Assembly (NCBI GenBank): GCA_963995505.1
Contig: OZ023182.1
Coordinates: 15,537,619 to 15,601,618, forward strand
Source: Hypericum androsaemum
Lineage: Eukaryota > Streptophyta > Magnoliopsida > Malpighiales > Hypericaceae
Length of the DNA stretch: 64,000 bases
Reading direction: 5' to 3'
Numbering within the stretch: the stretch's first letter is position 1; each line of letters begins with the position of its first letter. Below, piece by piece: positions 1 through 10,371 of the stretch. The notes below the pieces were generated by a model. That model had not been told where the DNA came from, searched no databases, and worked only from the letters and a program-made list of their open reading frames with translations. The translations under genes were made by a program, and so were the position numbers.

Positions 1-281
1 CCGTCGTACATGACTTAGGATGAAGGAAGTAGAGCAAGCTAACCAAAATAGTGAGTTCTTGATCTTTTATCTAAAGACTGTTTGTGGTAACCTGGTTTTC
101 AAATATTTGTTCTCTTAGGATGGAAGATATCAGGTGTCACCACGTCACTCGACCGTATTAAAAAGTGCATATACAAAAATTTCAAACTGGCTAACGACCT
201 CAAATTCGATGACGAATTTCTCCAACTGGAGAAGAACGATGGAGATAAAAAAAATGACATTAGATTTAGTCATTATTTTAA

Positions 282-1402
282 GGGTAAATTACTCTCAAGT
301 CTCTGACCTTTGGTCACCCTCCCCCTAGGATCCCTGACTTTTAGAAAATGATTGTCCCGTCCCTAAGTTTTGATGATAATAGATTCTCGGGTCCCTGGCT
401 GACGTCATCGGCTCTTTTTTTATTTTTGATCATAAAAATAACTAAAATACCCTTGAACAAAAAATAAAAAAATTTACCTTCTTCAACCTTTGACCAAGAA
501 CACCAACAACCAAAAACTAACTCAAAAATAAGATCAAACTAACCAAAATTAAGAACAACAAACTAAATAAAAAATCCAAAAGTTAAAACCCAGAAATCCT
601 TCCTCGCTTAATCCAAGGCTTCTTTTTCAGGGATTTGTTTTTGTGTGAGATGTGAAATCGAAGAGAAGGTCTCGTCGGTGGCTTTATTATCTTATCTACC
701 GGTGTCGGTGACCAACAAAGCCTAGAAGGTCATCCTCTGTTGAAGCTTCAAGGACGACATCTTTGTCGCCATAGCCCAGAAGGTCTCTCCTCCGGGAGGA
801 GGCTCACTGACCACCAACGGCCTCCTGTCTGATGGCTCCTCCCACCTTGCACGTCGCCCGCTCGTCCCAGATTTGATCCACCACGAGACCAGAGAGCTCG
901 AAGAGAGGATGATATGGGCTCGGGAGAGAGAAACTTCTGACCTAAGCCAACCCATCACCATCAGATAACTCGCCCGACCGCCAACACATGGACCATCCAG
1001 CCCGACCGCCGCCCATCCTTGATGATTTCCAAATTTTTGATGTTCTTAGTTGGTATTCATGGGTTTGGTAATTTCCGGAAGATGGGCCCCAGAGATGGTC
1101 CCGCCGTTCGACTCGACATTTTAGCCGGCGAAGATGATGAATTGCACCCATGGTCTTGTCGCTGGGTTTGTAATCGTTGAATTTTTGGATTTTTAATTTA
1201 GTTTGATGTTCTTGGTTGTGTTCTTAATTTTAGTTAGTTTGATCTTGTTTTTAGGTTGGTTTTTGGTTGTTGGTGTTCTTGGTCAAAGGTTGAAGAAGAT
1301 AAATTTTTTTATTTTTTGTTTAAGGATATTTTGGTCATTTTTATGACCAAAAATAAAAAAAAAGCTGATGACGTCAGCCAGGGACCCGAGAGTAATTTGC
1401 AT
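282..1402. mobile_element. Non-autonomous MULE-type element with 9-bp target duplication
   Basis: The arms at about 370-585 and 1180-1395 are long inverted copies of each other, and each ends outward in a variant of AAATTACTCTC. The 9-bp TTATTTTAA stands directly outside both ends (273-281 and 1403-1411), the duplication length of Mutator-like elements. The left arm carries about 90 bp near its end that the right arm lacks. No transposase is present. The core (about 600-1170) is richer in GC than the arms and holds a plus-strand frame open from about 735 to 968, which could be a captured gene piece; I cannot name its source. Related ends occur at 19909-20104 and 43411-43560. Confidence 0.8.
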
Positions 1403-1449
1403 TTATTTTAATTATTGAATTATTATTAGGAGTTTTATTTTTTTTTCTA

Positions 1450-1545
1450 AAGTAAATTTTTTACTCCTGCTAGGCTTGAACCATGAATCTCCTAGATATT
1501 TACAACGCAATGTGCCATTGGGCTACAAGTCTTTGCCTAGGAGTT
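1450..1545 (-). mobile_element. SINE-like tRNA-derived fragment
   Basis: On the minus strand this stretch has an A-box-like TAGCCCAATGG and, about 40 bp on, a B-box-like GGTTCAAGCC. Their order and spacing fit a pol III promoter of a plant SINE head. It lies just outside the right duplication of the MULE at 282-1402. No clear tail or flanking duplication was found. A similar A-box (TAGCCCAGCGG) followed by an A-rich run lies in an intron of the AAA ATPase gene near 57868. Confidence 0.45.
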
Positions 1546-2348
1546 TGATCTCCAGCATGATTCTATCTAGTAGCTTTATTTTCAATGGGTTTTGTCTAGT
1601 TCTTTATAAGTAGGAACTTTTCTATTATTTTGGTGGTTGAATTTGATAAATAAAAATTAAAAGTTTGAACTTTTTTTTGTTGCCTTTCGGTATTTTTTTT
1701 TTTGGCAGAAATAAAAACTTCATAAATAATATAAAAAACAAACACAAAGTTTTCCTAATGACCTACCTCTGGCTGATCCCACATCCTGGGCAATCCAAGA
1801 GGGTAGATCTCCGGATCATCAGACCAAGAGAGAACCCGACCATCCTATATCTAAACTCCGCAGATCCCACAAGTCGGGTAGTCAGAGAGAAGCCCCTAGC
1901 CAACAGGCTAGGGAGCGTCGCCTAGCCTCAATCCCCAGCTGAACCCACAAGTCGGCAGTCTGGGGGGCCAAACACAAGGCAATAGCCAGGTAGATTAGCC
2001 GCCTAATACATCTAGCCTCTAGGCATCTCTTACAGGAGATCCTTCCCGCCCGCCCACCTCGAGGACGCACACACCCATGACCCACACACCGATCATATGT
2101 GGTTGCAGCCGGGGGCCTTTGTAAAAACCATGTCGCCGCCAAACGACAGGAAAAAGAGCACCAAAATCCCGTTGAATCTGCGAGGACCTATTATAATTTG
2201 ACAAAAACTTATCTACTGCAATCATCCGCTGTCAATGATTTCAGGATACCTCGTAAATTAGGCCAGCAAAATCGCATTCTCCACCATTTCTGCATGGTAA
2301 GTATCCCTTCTAGGCTGACACAGATAAAATAAAGTATATAACCAAAAG
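1546..2348. other. Intergenic stretch, no gene recognised
   Basis: AT-rich up to about 1750, then more mixed in composition. The short open frames show no family resemblance. The part next to 2348 may be 3' untranslated sequence of the decayed minus-strand LINE, but no poly-A tail or end repeat was identified. Confidence 0.4.
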
Positions 2349-2834
2349 TCAAGCAAACCTGAAATGAGGAATTAATGGCATATCACGGCCGATGTGTCTA
2401 AGCAAGAAGTCTGGGGCCGAGGTCCACCAACCATCCTTGCGCAGCTTAGATAGAGCGTCTGCAACAGCATTTTCTTCCCTGTATATGTGCGATACTCGAA
2501 AATCCATAACCTGCAATTTGTCCTGAAGCAAAAGCCACCAGTTGTGATATCTCCATGGGACATCCCGTATCCTATCCCGAAACAAGGTGTCCACGTAGGT
2601 CGAATCAGTCTGAAGCCAAAGTTGTCTCCATCCCTGGTCATATCCGATTTCCACTGCCAAAAAAGCTGCTTCAAGCTCTGCCTCATACGCCATCTGAATC
2701 CCAATCTGAGAAACAAAGCAGCCTTTTACAAGATCTCTGCATGTCCTAAAAATTCCAGCAATCCCAGGCGCACCTCTCGCACTACCGTCAGTGTTGCATT
2801 TCACCCACCCTGGAGGAGGAGTAATCCAGCGCAC
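2349..2834 (-). pseudogene. LINE-encoded RNase H domain (RVT_3 type)
   Basis: A 161-codon frame with the RNase H fold of plant LINE C-termini: the first-strand motif KCNTDGSARG containing the first catalytic aspartate, the EAELEAAFLAVEIG helix with the catalytic glutamate, QTDSTYV with the second aspartate, and the late IYREENAVADALSK motif. The domain looks intact. It would degrade RNA in hybrids, but here it sits at the end of a broken element and is unlikely to be expressed as a functional ORF2 product. Confidence 0.8.
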
Positions 2835-3334
2835 TTCCTATATACACACTGTGGAAAAGAGTCACCCTCTGATGGTCTCAAAAATTCATACATGACTTTT
2901 GAGGTTACTATTCCGTCTGATGCCGGCTGCCAGACAAAAGAGTCACCCTCTGATGGACTAGTCTGGTATTCCAAAATGTCATCAACAATGTCAGGGCACT
3001 GATCACAGAATGTCTTGTGTAACCTCCACTTACCTTGTACTAGATAATCTGAGACAGTGTATTGTAATCCATCTCTAAGATGTTCAAGAATTTGCACTCG
3101 ATCCGCAATGATATAGCCCAACCAGAATCTTGCCGTCGAATTTTTCTCTCTACTGCATTGCCTTAAGAACGAATTATACTGATCCAAGATATCGTATTGC
3201 TCTTTTAATGCTGTTGCTTCCTCTCTGATCAACTCCTCCGAAGGCCCAAGGTTAGTAATACGCAGTTGAAAATCTTCTAGTGCTCTTTCTGCCGCCGCTT
3301 TTCTAATGTTGATATCTCCAAAAAACCCTGACAT
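2801..3334 (-). pseudogene. LINE ORF2 linker fused to zf-RVT-like region by internal deletion
   Basis: The first half reads as the helical linker that normally precedes the RT (QYNSFLRQCSREK, where family members have LRQ-S--KW). The second half reads as the C-terminal region that follows the RT (FVWQPASDGIVTSK). The RT that should separate them is gone while the frame stays open, which points to a clean internal deletion in this copy or its parent. Confidence 0.6.
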
Positions 3335-3423
3335 TCCATTCCTTGAGACTTGCCTTAAGCCTTTTGAGCTTATACATCATTTTTCCTATGGCATCTATGA
3401 CAGGCACGGTTTGATCCCATGAG

Positions 3424-3837
3424 CTACGCACGCACCACTTTCATAAAACTGACATGTTTGATCCACATTCTTTGAAAGCGAAAGGGTTTGGGACCCGAAG
3501 CACCAACTTGCGTCGAATTGCAGGAGATCAATAACGGTCGATGGTCCGAGACATTACGAACCAATACTGAACATGACACTGCTTCATTAGCTAAAGCTCG
3601 ATCTAATCTGGATTCCATGTAGTTTCCTGTGAATTGCATATTGGACCAAGTGTACATGTCTCCCGATGTAGGCAAATCCACCAACTGCACCTCATTAATG
3701 AACAACTGAAATTCATTACATGATGCTCTACTCGGCAGGTGATTTACCCGTTCTTTCGCATTGAAGTCGCCGGGAACTTGCAAGTGTTCTAAGGTCTTCC
3801 CAAAGCTGCCTTCTTCGATGGATATAAGAATGAGCAT
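3424..3837 (-). pseudogene. LINE endonuclease domain relic
   Basis: A 137-codon minus-strand frame with the endonuclease/exonuclease/phosphatase fold signatures of LINE ORF2: GDFNA, a YTWSN block, SRLDRAL and the C-terminal SDHRPLL. In the family these residues hold the metal and the catalytic histidine that nick target DNA. The N-terminal part of the domain is missing or frame-shifted, and the next LINE segment lies in another frame. Non-functional by sequence. Confidence 0.75.
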
Positions 3838-4056
3838 GAACGAACCCTACCGTCAGAGCCTTAGTCTCACAAGTAGCCGAGAACACCATTACCTGATCCG
3901 TTCCGTAGACAACAGAAGCATCGGCGCTCTAATTTCCTGAGAAGCAAAGACCCAAAGACCTCTTTGCCTGTTTGTCCCCTACCGGTAGTTCAGATTTCCG
4001 TCCAGCTTCCACCTGTGCCAATAATCTTGTGAGTGACCACTAAGGCCTGAGAGTTA

Positions 4057-4620
4057 TCAGCTGTGACTGTTATCGGGTCTTCTATGTTCCTTTCTAAGAA
4101 CCTTTGCTTGTTCCAAACTCGGAGAGGACTCCCATATGTTTACATATTCTCCATGACCACATTCCGTATCTCCATCTGTTGCCTTATCCTGATTTATTGC
4201 ATCGCTATCAATACCAGAACTGAGTATTTCAAAGGGGTTTTCGGTTGCTTTTTTTTTTTTTTTGCCTCTCCTCATCTTTCTGTTTAGAAACTGCAACAGC
4301 CTTTTTTTCTCTCCATACTTGGTTGTGATTTTCTCCTTCGGTCTTATCGTTTCGACCCATTTGACCATTGGTTTCCTCTTGCATAAGTCTTTTGCCATCA
4401 GCTATTTCTTTCCGTTTGTTGCCAACTGGATCCACCATTCTAGTTTGTATCTTGCGGCAGTTCGTTATCTGATGTCCAATAATTTTGCACGAGGAACAGA
4501 AACTTGGCAATTCTTCCTATAAAACCGAAACCCACGAGCTCTTTCCAGGACGCTCCAGCATTATTTTGTCGTGGAAAGGTTTATTCATGTCTATTTCCAC
4601 CAAGACTCGAATATAAGTGG
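4057..4620 (-). pseudogene. LINE ORF1 relic, DUF4283/zinc-knuckle type
   Basis: The minus-strand translation shows a stretch ending VLVEIDMNKP, as in the DUF4283 domain of plant LINE ORF1 proteins. It is followed by a CCHC-type knuckle whose residues lie in CSSCKIIGHQITNCRK. One in-frame stop separates the two (near 4517), and a lysine-rich tail follows. ORF1 proteins of this class bind the element RNA. The open part on its own starts at an internal ATG (4510). The frame changes downstream, so the copy cannot make a full protein. Confidence 0.65.
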
Positions 4621-4625
4621 CATAC

Positions 4626-6766
4626 CCCCCCTATTTAGGGCATTCTAGTCAATCCGAATTGGTTCTCCAGGGCAGATGCCAATATCCGAATTCAGTATTC
4701 TTAAAATCAACGAATCGAGACTATAACAAATTTTTGGTATTTTGCGAAATCAATAGATTCGTGGTTGTCTATCCACGTGATCCTGTGCATCAATATATGT
4801 CTAATCTAACCAATGAAATTCCAATATTTTTCTTTTTTCTAAGATGAATTTTGCAGAAATCTCTTACTCAATATACCTACTGATGAAAGCTACAGTGGAG
4901 ATATTCTAGCCTTAGTAACATACTGTAGCACTTACATTATTTAATTAATAAATCTCTCGTTCAAACTTTTGAAAATGCACCAATATTAAATATTTGTAGA
5001 AAGAGTTTTGTCACCGTTCAAAAATCTTATTCGGCTCAAACTTGTATTTGTCGGCTCAGTAGATGTCTAGATTCTGCGTGGAATTAAAAACCTGCTGTTC
5101 GTTTTAATTAGCCAACCTAATACGAAATTATGTAATCACAAGCAAGCATGAAATTAAACTGGCTTATTGCTCAAAGTATAAAAAGCAGGAGCAAGTTTCT
5201 CTCTTGATTGACAACGTGACGGCTTATATTCAGATCTATGACTAAGCTTAGTACTATAGTAAGAATTCCCTAATACTACTTGTCAAGATTTAGCAAGCTC
5301 ATCACCATGCTTCTGAATTTCTGCCCGGCCATCGCGTCTTTCTCCTTAAAGGCAAGAAAATTTTAATTTTTACCAGGGGGAGCCAACAATGCTTCTGAAT
5401 TTTCTTGCCCATAAGGCTATAACACACATAAACATGAAAACAAAAATTTTGCTGTCTATAACAAACAGAAGCACAAAACAACTAATCCAAACACGAACTT
5501 CGTCAAACCTTCCAAAAAGTTGGTTATTCTAAAAGGAGATATTTTTATAATAAAATGCTAATACGGTATTTTTTTTACGTAATCTAAGTCGCATAACTTT
5601 TAAACCAACGACGATTTCGTAATGCAACAACAATAACAACAAAATTTGGAAAGATCTCTATCTTTGGCGAGGGATTAGCTTCACTAAGACTACCCACAAC
5701 AACAAACATTTTCCTCAACAAAAAAAAAACACCAAACCACCCAAACCAGTTCACATAATAAACAATTAATTTTTCTATCATTCACGTATTATCTACTATT
5801 ATTTCTTGGAATACTAAATTAGATAGAATTACTCGAGGTACAAATGGACTCGATTTATAGAGATTGGACTCTATTTATAGAAATTTGAAAAATAATAATT
5901 TTTAAAATTTTTTTTTAATTTTGCTAAAGATAAGATCTGTTTAGATAACCACGAAAATATTATCCAAAAATATCTATTTTAACGAATAATATTATGCCAA
6001 GTGGAACTAAATAGATAAATAAGTTTAAAAAAAATGCCAACATGGCCAAACAAATGCTCGCGAGCGACGTTCGGGTGACTAGCACCGCTCGGCCACTTGC
6101 CCTCTTTTTCCTTTCAATTTTTTTTAATAATATTAAAATCACCCACGCTAGCAAACGCTCGCCGCTGCGGGTGGTCTAATGGTAAGCCGAGAAATCTTGA
6201 GGTGGAGACGAGTTGTTAGATTCCTTTGCATCGTTTTTGCTTATATTCGGTCGCCTACAATGACACGTGGGACCCCGGGGTCCACAAAAATAATATGCAC
6301 GTTCGAAATGTTGCAAAAAAGGCCTCATTTTGTATACTAAATTCTCATCCATAATCCAGTTTCTTGCTAATAAAGAAGTCCAATAGCCGTTGCCTAATGC
6401 CTACAGCGAGGGACGTGATGGGTTTTTATCTTAATTAATATTTAGTATCGTGTATACTATTTTATATTTTTATATTCTTAAGATTTGAAATAAATATTTT
6501 TTTATAAGTTGACCTAAATTTCTTATCGCTGAAGTGATGAGTTTGAGTAGGAAATTTGTACACTCGATTCCATAAAGCGGCATATAACAAAATTCTAGAA
6601 AGAGATATTTGGTGATCAAAACATTAGAGTCGAGTTGCCATTGTCCAACCATTAGCCCAGAAATTTTATTTTATAAATAAATTCTCGTACTTACCATATT
6701 TGAACAATGATTACTTCCCAATTTACCTCACTCTTCGGCTATACTTTTAGAGCAAGTTATTTTTTA
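4626..6766. other. Intergenic stretch with local duplicated segments
   Basis: No gene is recognised. About 4850-5170 resembles 16680-16925: both carry a GCAGAAAT-start block, then GTAGCCTTAG-like text, then the block AACCTAATACGAAATTATG. A DUF724 gene fragment follows at 5265-5410. The remainder is AT-rich. A tRNA-A-box-like string near 6167-6180 has no convincing B box. Confidence 0.5.
5265..5410 (-). pseudogene. Fragment of the DUF724 gene 3' end
   Basis: This stretch repeats the last codons and 3' flank of the Agenet/DUF724 gene at 10320-10440, including the blocks TTGTCAAGATT, ATGCTTCTGAATTT and CCATCGCGTCTTTCTCC. It is rearranged: the ATGCTTCTGAATTT block occurs twice and the CCAGTGGGAGCC junction is displaced. 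The rest of the gene is absent. This is a local duplicate remnant of the gene about 5 kb away. Confidence 0.75.
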
Positions 6767-9585
6767 GGGGAAAAAACTCAGAAGTCCCTATGTTTTAAGA
6801 TAATGTACTGAAAGGTCCTGTCCTTAGTAAATTAGTCCTTGCATTTTGAAAAATTGAACTAATTAGTCCTTCCGGTCAATTTATTTAACAGATTAATTAA
6901 ATTATAACATGAGAGTACCAAAATACCCTTACCCCAATTACCCCACCCCTGTTAAAAAAACTGAGACCTGTAGTAAAAAAATCCAAACATGTTTGCGTGG
7001 GGGAAAGAGTTGTATATATTAGTCAAATGTATGCATCCAAAAAGTATCCATTCAATTAAACCATATCCACACAAAACTGTATCAATCCTTAAAAGTCATG
7101 ATTTCATGAAAATAATTCACAGTTCATAAACATCCAGTTGTGGAATATAGCACTTGCTACATTGCAACTAAAAAACTCGAAAAAATCTATCCGAAATAAA
7201 TAGCTTCACCCAGAAACTTAAAATATCTATTATCAATAACAGCACATCCATTGTAGTCCAACGATCACTCATTGCATTTGAGTCTGAGTCTGGGATTGTG
7301 GTGGATAATTGAAATCCATTAAAACCTGAAAACAACCATCAACCATAAAATATTCATAAGTGGCATGTTAAATCATCTATTGAATGTTCAATACAAATTT
7401 GCACTTCTTTACATAATGATTTTCTCTTACATATTGATCTTGCATATTGAAATTTGTCGCACCATGTGTTCTTGCCCTTCCCCTTCTTGGCCGCTCCTTA
7501 ACATACTGTCAATATGAAAATAAAGGACCACATAATAAAATATTGAACAATTAATTATCTCAATCAATAGGGATACAAATGTGGTAAAAAAGATGACATA
7601 CGTTAGAAATTCCTTCTTCATTTCTTGACCCAACAGTTACCCTTTGAATTCTTTGTAAAGCAGCTTTGCACATCTCATATGGCTAGAATTTGGAAATATA
7701 GCTTCAACCATATCACCAAGTCCCTGTACATATTAAACAACTTACAAAATTAGCCCACATTAATCATTATATAGCACAAGATGACAATCAAAATCAAACA
7801 AAAAAAACCAGAAATCGAACCTTTTGGCCATCTGTCATTATGGTCAAGAGCTTGCACCTATCATCTCGAGCTATTGTTTCAAATAACAACTCCAAAAACC
7901 ACTTCCAGTTACAACTATTCTCAACATCCACTACTGCTCAAGCAATAGGAAAAATTCTTTGATTTCCATCCAAAGCAACTGCTGCTAAAAGAGTGCCACC
8001 AAATGGCCCTTTCAAGTGACATCCATCCAACCCAAAAAAGGGCCTACAACCTTTGATAAAACCCTCCTTCAATGCACCAAAGCACACAAAGCACCTCCAA
8101 AATATCTTTTGTCCATCTGGATCATTTCTTTCAACAGGTTGCAGCTTAACTATTGTTCCCTCATTCTTTTCTATAAGCAATCTGCAATACTTGTCTAATT
8201 TGGCATATGACTCGGTAAAAGTACCTTGTTGCAACTCTCGAGCAATTTTTCTTGCCCTTTGAAGCTTCCAACCCTTAGGATCAATCTCCCATTCTCTCAA
8301 TGCAGCTTTCATAGTTTCATTGTCCAACTCGAGATTTGCACGAAGTAGGTCACTCAATTTTTCAGAAATCCACTTTGCATTAGCTGCTCTGTTATTGGCA
8401 AACCTTAAGCAAATGTGCTCATCTTTTATGGTCTTCACCATAAAAGTTTCTTGTTCTGATAGGCGCGACGCATGTATTCTCCATGTGCAATTGTTTTCAC
8501 TACAAATAGCAGTGACTCTAAGCTTGTCATTCTTTAGGTACTTCAGCTTGTAACCGCCACGGATCATGTAGTCTGTTAGCACATTCTTGAAATGTTGTTG
8601 ATGATCAAACAATTGTGCCACACTAAAACTGATTTCACATCCAGGCTCAATATGAAATGAAATGCCACCAAAGTCTCTTCGTGGATCAAGTTTGGGTCTG
8701 AACTCATCATCTTCACTACTAGTAAAGTTGTTGTCAAATGGTTCCACATTTGTAAACTCATCATGTTCGAGAAAAGGACTATCAAATTCAGGTTCTTCAA
8801 GAAAAAGATCGTACAACAAACTCCTCGAATACCTATTCACCAAATTAGATTCTTTAATAAAAGGAACCCTCATTGCATCATACAGGTATAAAAGAACCGA
8901 GACTCTAAGAAACCAACGAAACACAAGCTAGCTTGTCCAAATAATTCAAGAGTACATTGAAAATCAAAAAAACAAAAATCAAGAATACAACAGAATTTCG
9001 TAACCATTGGTCACGAACTTGTGCAAGAAAAAGTAAAAAAAAAATCAACGTCTAACAAAAACTACTAATGAACTTGGATAATCATAACCAAAAAATTAAC
9101 GCAAGACAAGAACATCTTAGACGTTAACACCACGCATACGAACATGATAAGTAAATAAATAAAAAATATCCATGTTTACCTCTCAGTGTCGACTTCTCCA
9201 TTGACGACTTCTTCGATTTGTCTCATCTTTTGCTGTCACTAGTTGATTAGGGTTTTTTTTTCCTCAAAAGAGGAGTTCTTTTGGGTTTAGGATTCTTGTA
9301 TAATGATTTAGGTTATTTTTATTGTTTCATTAACCTGGAAAAGGAAATTTTTGACTTCAGATTTTTGACTGTGGGTTGGGATAATTAGTAAGGGTAGTTT
9401 AGTAATCTCATGTTATAATTTAATTAAATTTGTTAAATAAATTGGCCAAAGGGATTAGCTAGTTCGATTTCTCAAAACTCAAGGACTAGTTAGTTCGATT
9501 TCTCAAAATGCAAGGACTAATTTACTAAGGACATGACCTTTTAGTACATTATCTTAAAACATAGGGACCTCTGAGTTTTTTTCCC
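6767..9585 (-). mobile_element. Mutator-like element with long TIRs and 9-bp target duplication
   Basis: The ends are inverted copies for about 185-220 bp, starting GGGGAAAAAACTCAG on the left and GGGAAAAAAACTCAG read inward from the right. The 9-bp TATTTTTTA flanks the element exactly (6758-6766 and 9586-9594). The right TIR carries an extra internal duplication of about 35 bp containing TAGTTCGATTTCTCAAAA. The interior encodes a minus-strand MuDR-type transposase that is now broken. With both TIRs present, it could still in principle be mobilised by a related transposase elsewhere. Confidence 0.9.
7274..9226 (-). pseudogene. MuDR-type transposase, internally deleted and interrupted
   Basis: A short first exon (ATG at 9226, MRQIEEVVNGEVDTER, donor after it) leads to the main frame 8924-7938. 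That frame has a MuDR DNA-binding domain around YMIRGGYKLKYLKND and CTWRIHAS, then the start of the MULE catalytic domain with GLDGCHLKG, holding the first catalytic aspartate. A TGA stops the frame right after RIFPIA at about 7938. The same frame continues past it (VENSCNWKWFL, then ITMTDGQK-like text), a further exon follows near 7720-7640 (HMRCAKLLYKEF), and a basic tail ends in RTHGATNFNMQ near 7450. The remaining catalytic acids and the SWIM zinc finger expected between them are missing. Not functional. Confidence 0.8.
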
Positions 9586-10371
9586 TATTTTTTATTTTAC
9601 CCTAGAGAATTACCATTGTCAAATCATTGGTAAAATAGTGCTATAGCATTATTAATCACAAATGTATCTACCACATAATGTCCAATGCAGTTTATAACAT
9701 TGTTCATATGGTACCACCACTCATCAAAGGTTATACCATAATATGCTATATGTTCGTCAGATGTTGTACCATCACTTACGGCAAAAAGTATTTTGACACA
9801 CCGCGTTTGTACTATTGTTGGAAAAAATTTTGTTGAATTTTATTTATAAATTTGGTAATTTACCCGTCGCTATGTCAGCAACGACTAATCCAGGTCACTA
9901 CCACGTGGCGCTTCACATAAGCGACAAAACGACGTCGTTCGCCCAAAAATCTCTGAACCGGACCAATGGACCTGTTAGTGATAAAAATTAGAATAAGTTG
10001 GATATATTTTAACGTTTTATAACCAAAGGAACTTTTCCATATTTTTAAATTTATATTTCAAAAGCTACACATTTTGAAATTTTAGTTAATTTGTTGTTCA
10101 TTTTGCGAATTTCCGATTTCGGCAAATTTTTTTTTTTTTACCCAGAAAGAAAAATCGTTTTGGCCCATTCCACATACAGCAACCAAAATGAACGTAGGTT
10201 TCACGGCCCAAGAAAGAAATTCTACCGTTGACGTGGTTTCTCCCTTCATTGAGAGAAGGTGACGGCTAAACTAAGTTCCATCCATTTCTTAGTACTATAT
10301 ATACTATATAGTATATTTGCCTAATACTAATAATACTAGTTGTCAAGATTAGCAAGCAAGCAAGCCTATCA
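9586..10371. other. Intergenic stretch downstream of the DUF724 gene
   Basis: Contains the right target duplication of the MULE (9586-9594). A CCACGTGG palindrome lies at about 9900. The 3' flank of the minus-strand DUF724 gene starts below 10372. No gene or RNA was recognised. Confidence 0.4.

Larger units (their letters stand above)
2349..4625 (-). mobile_element. Decayed LINE (non-LTR) retrotransposon, RT core missing
   Basis: Read on the minus strand, recognisable LINE pieces follow in the normal order: the end of ORF1 with a zinc knuckle (about 4620-4229), an endonuclease piece (3837-3424), the ORF2 linker fused to the zf-RVT-like region (3334-2801), and an RNase H domain (2834-2349). 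The reverse transcriptase palm and fingers are absent between the linker and the C-terminal pieces, so a large internal deletion has occurred. Stops and frameshifts separate the parts. A 21-bp direct repeat (2855-2875 and 2937-2957) lies in the zf-RVT-like region and gives the same residues, PSEGDSF, twice. Confidence 0.8.

Noticed and set aside
6160..6245. Possible tRNA gene or SINE from an A-box-like TGGTCTAATGG
   Set aside because: No B box at the right distance and no cloverleaf could be drawn by eye.
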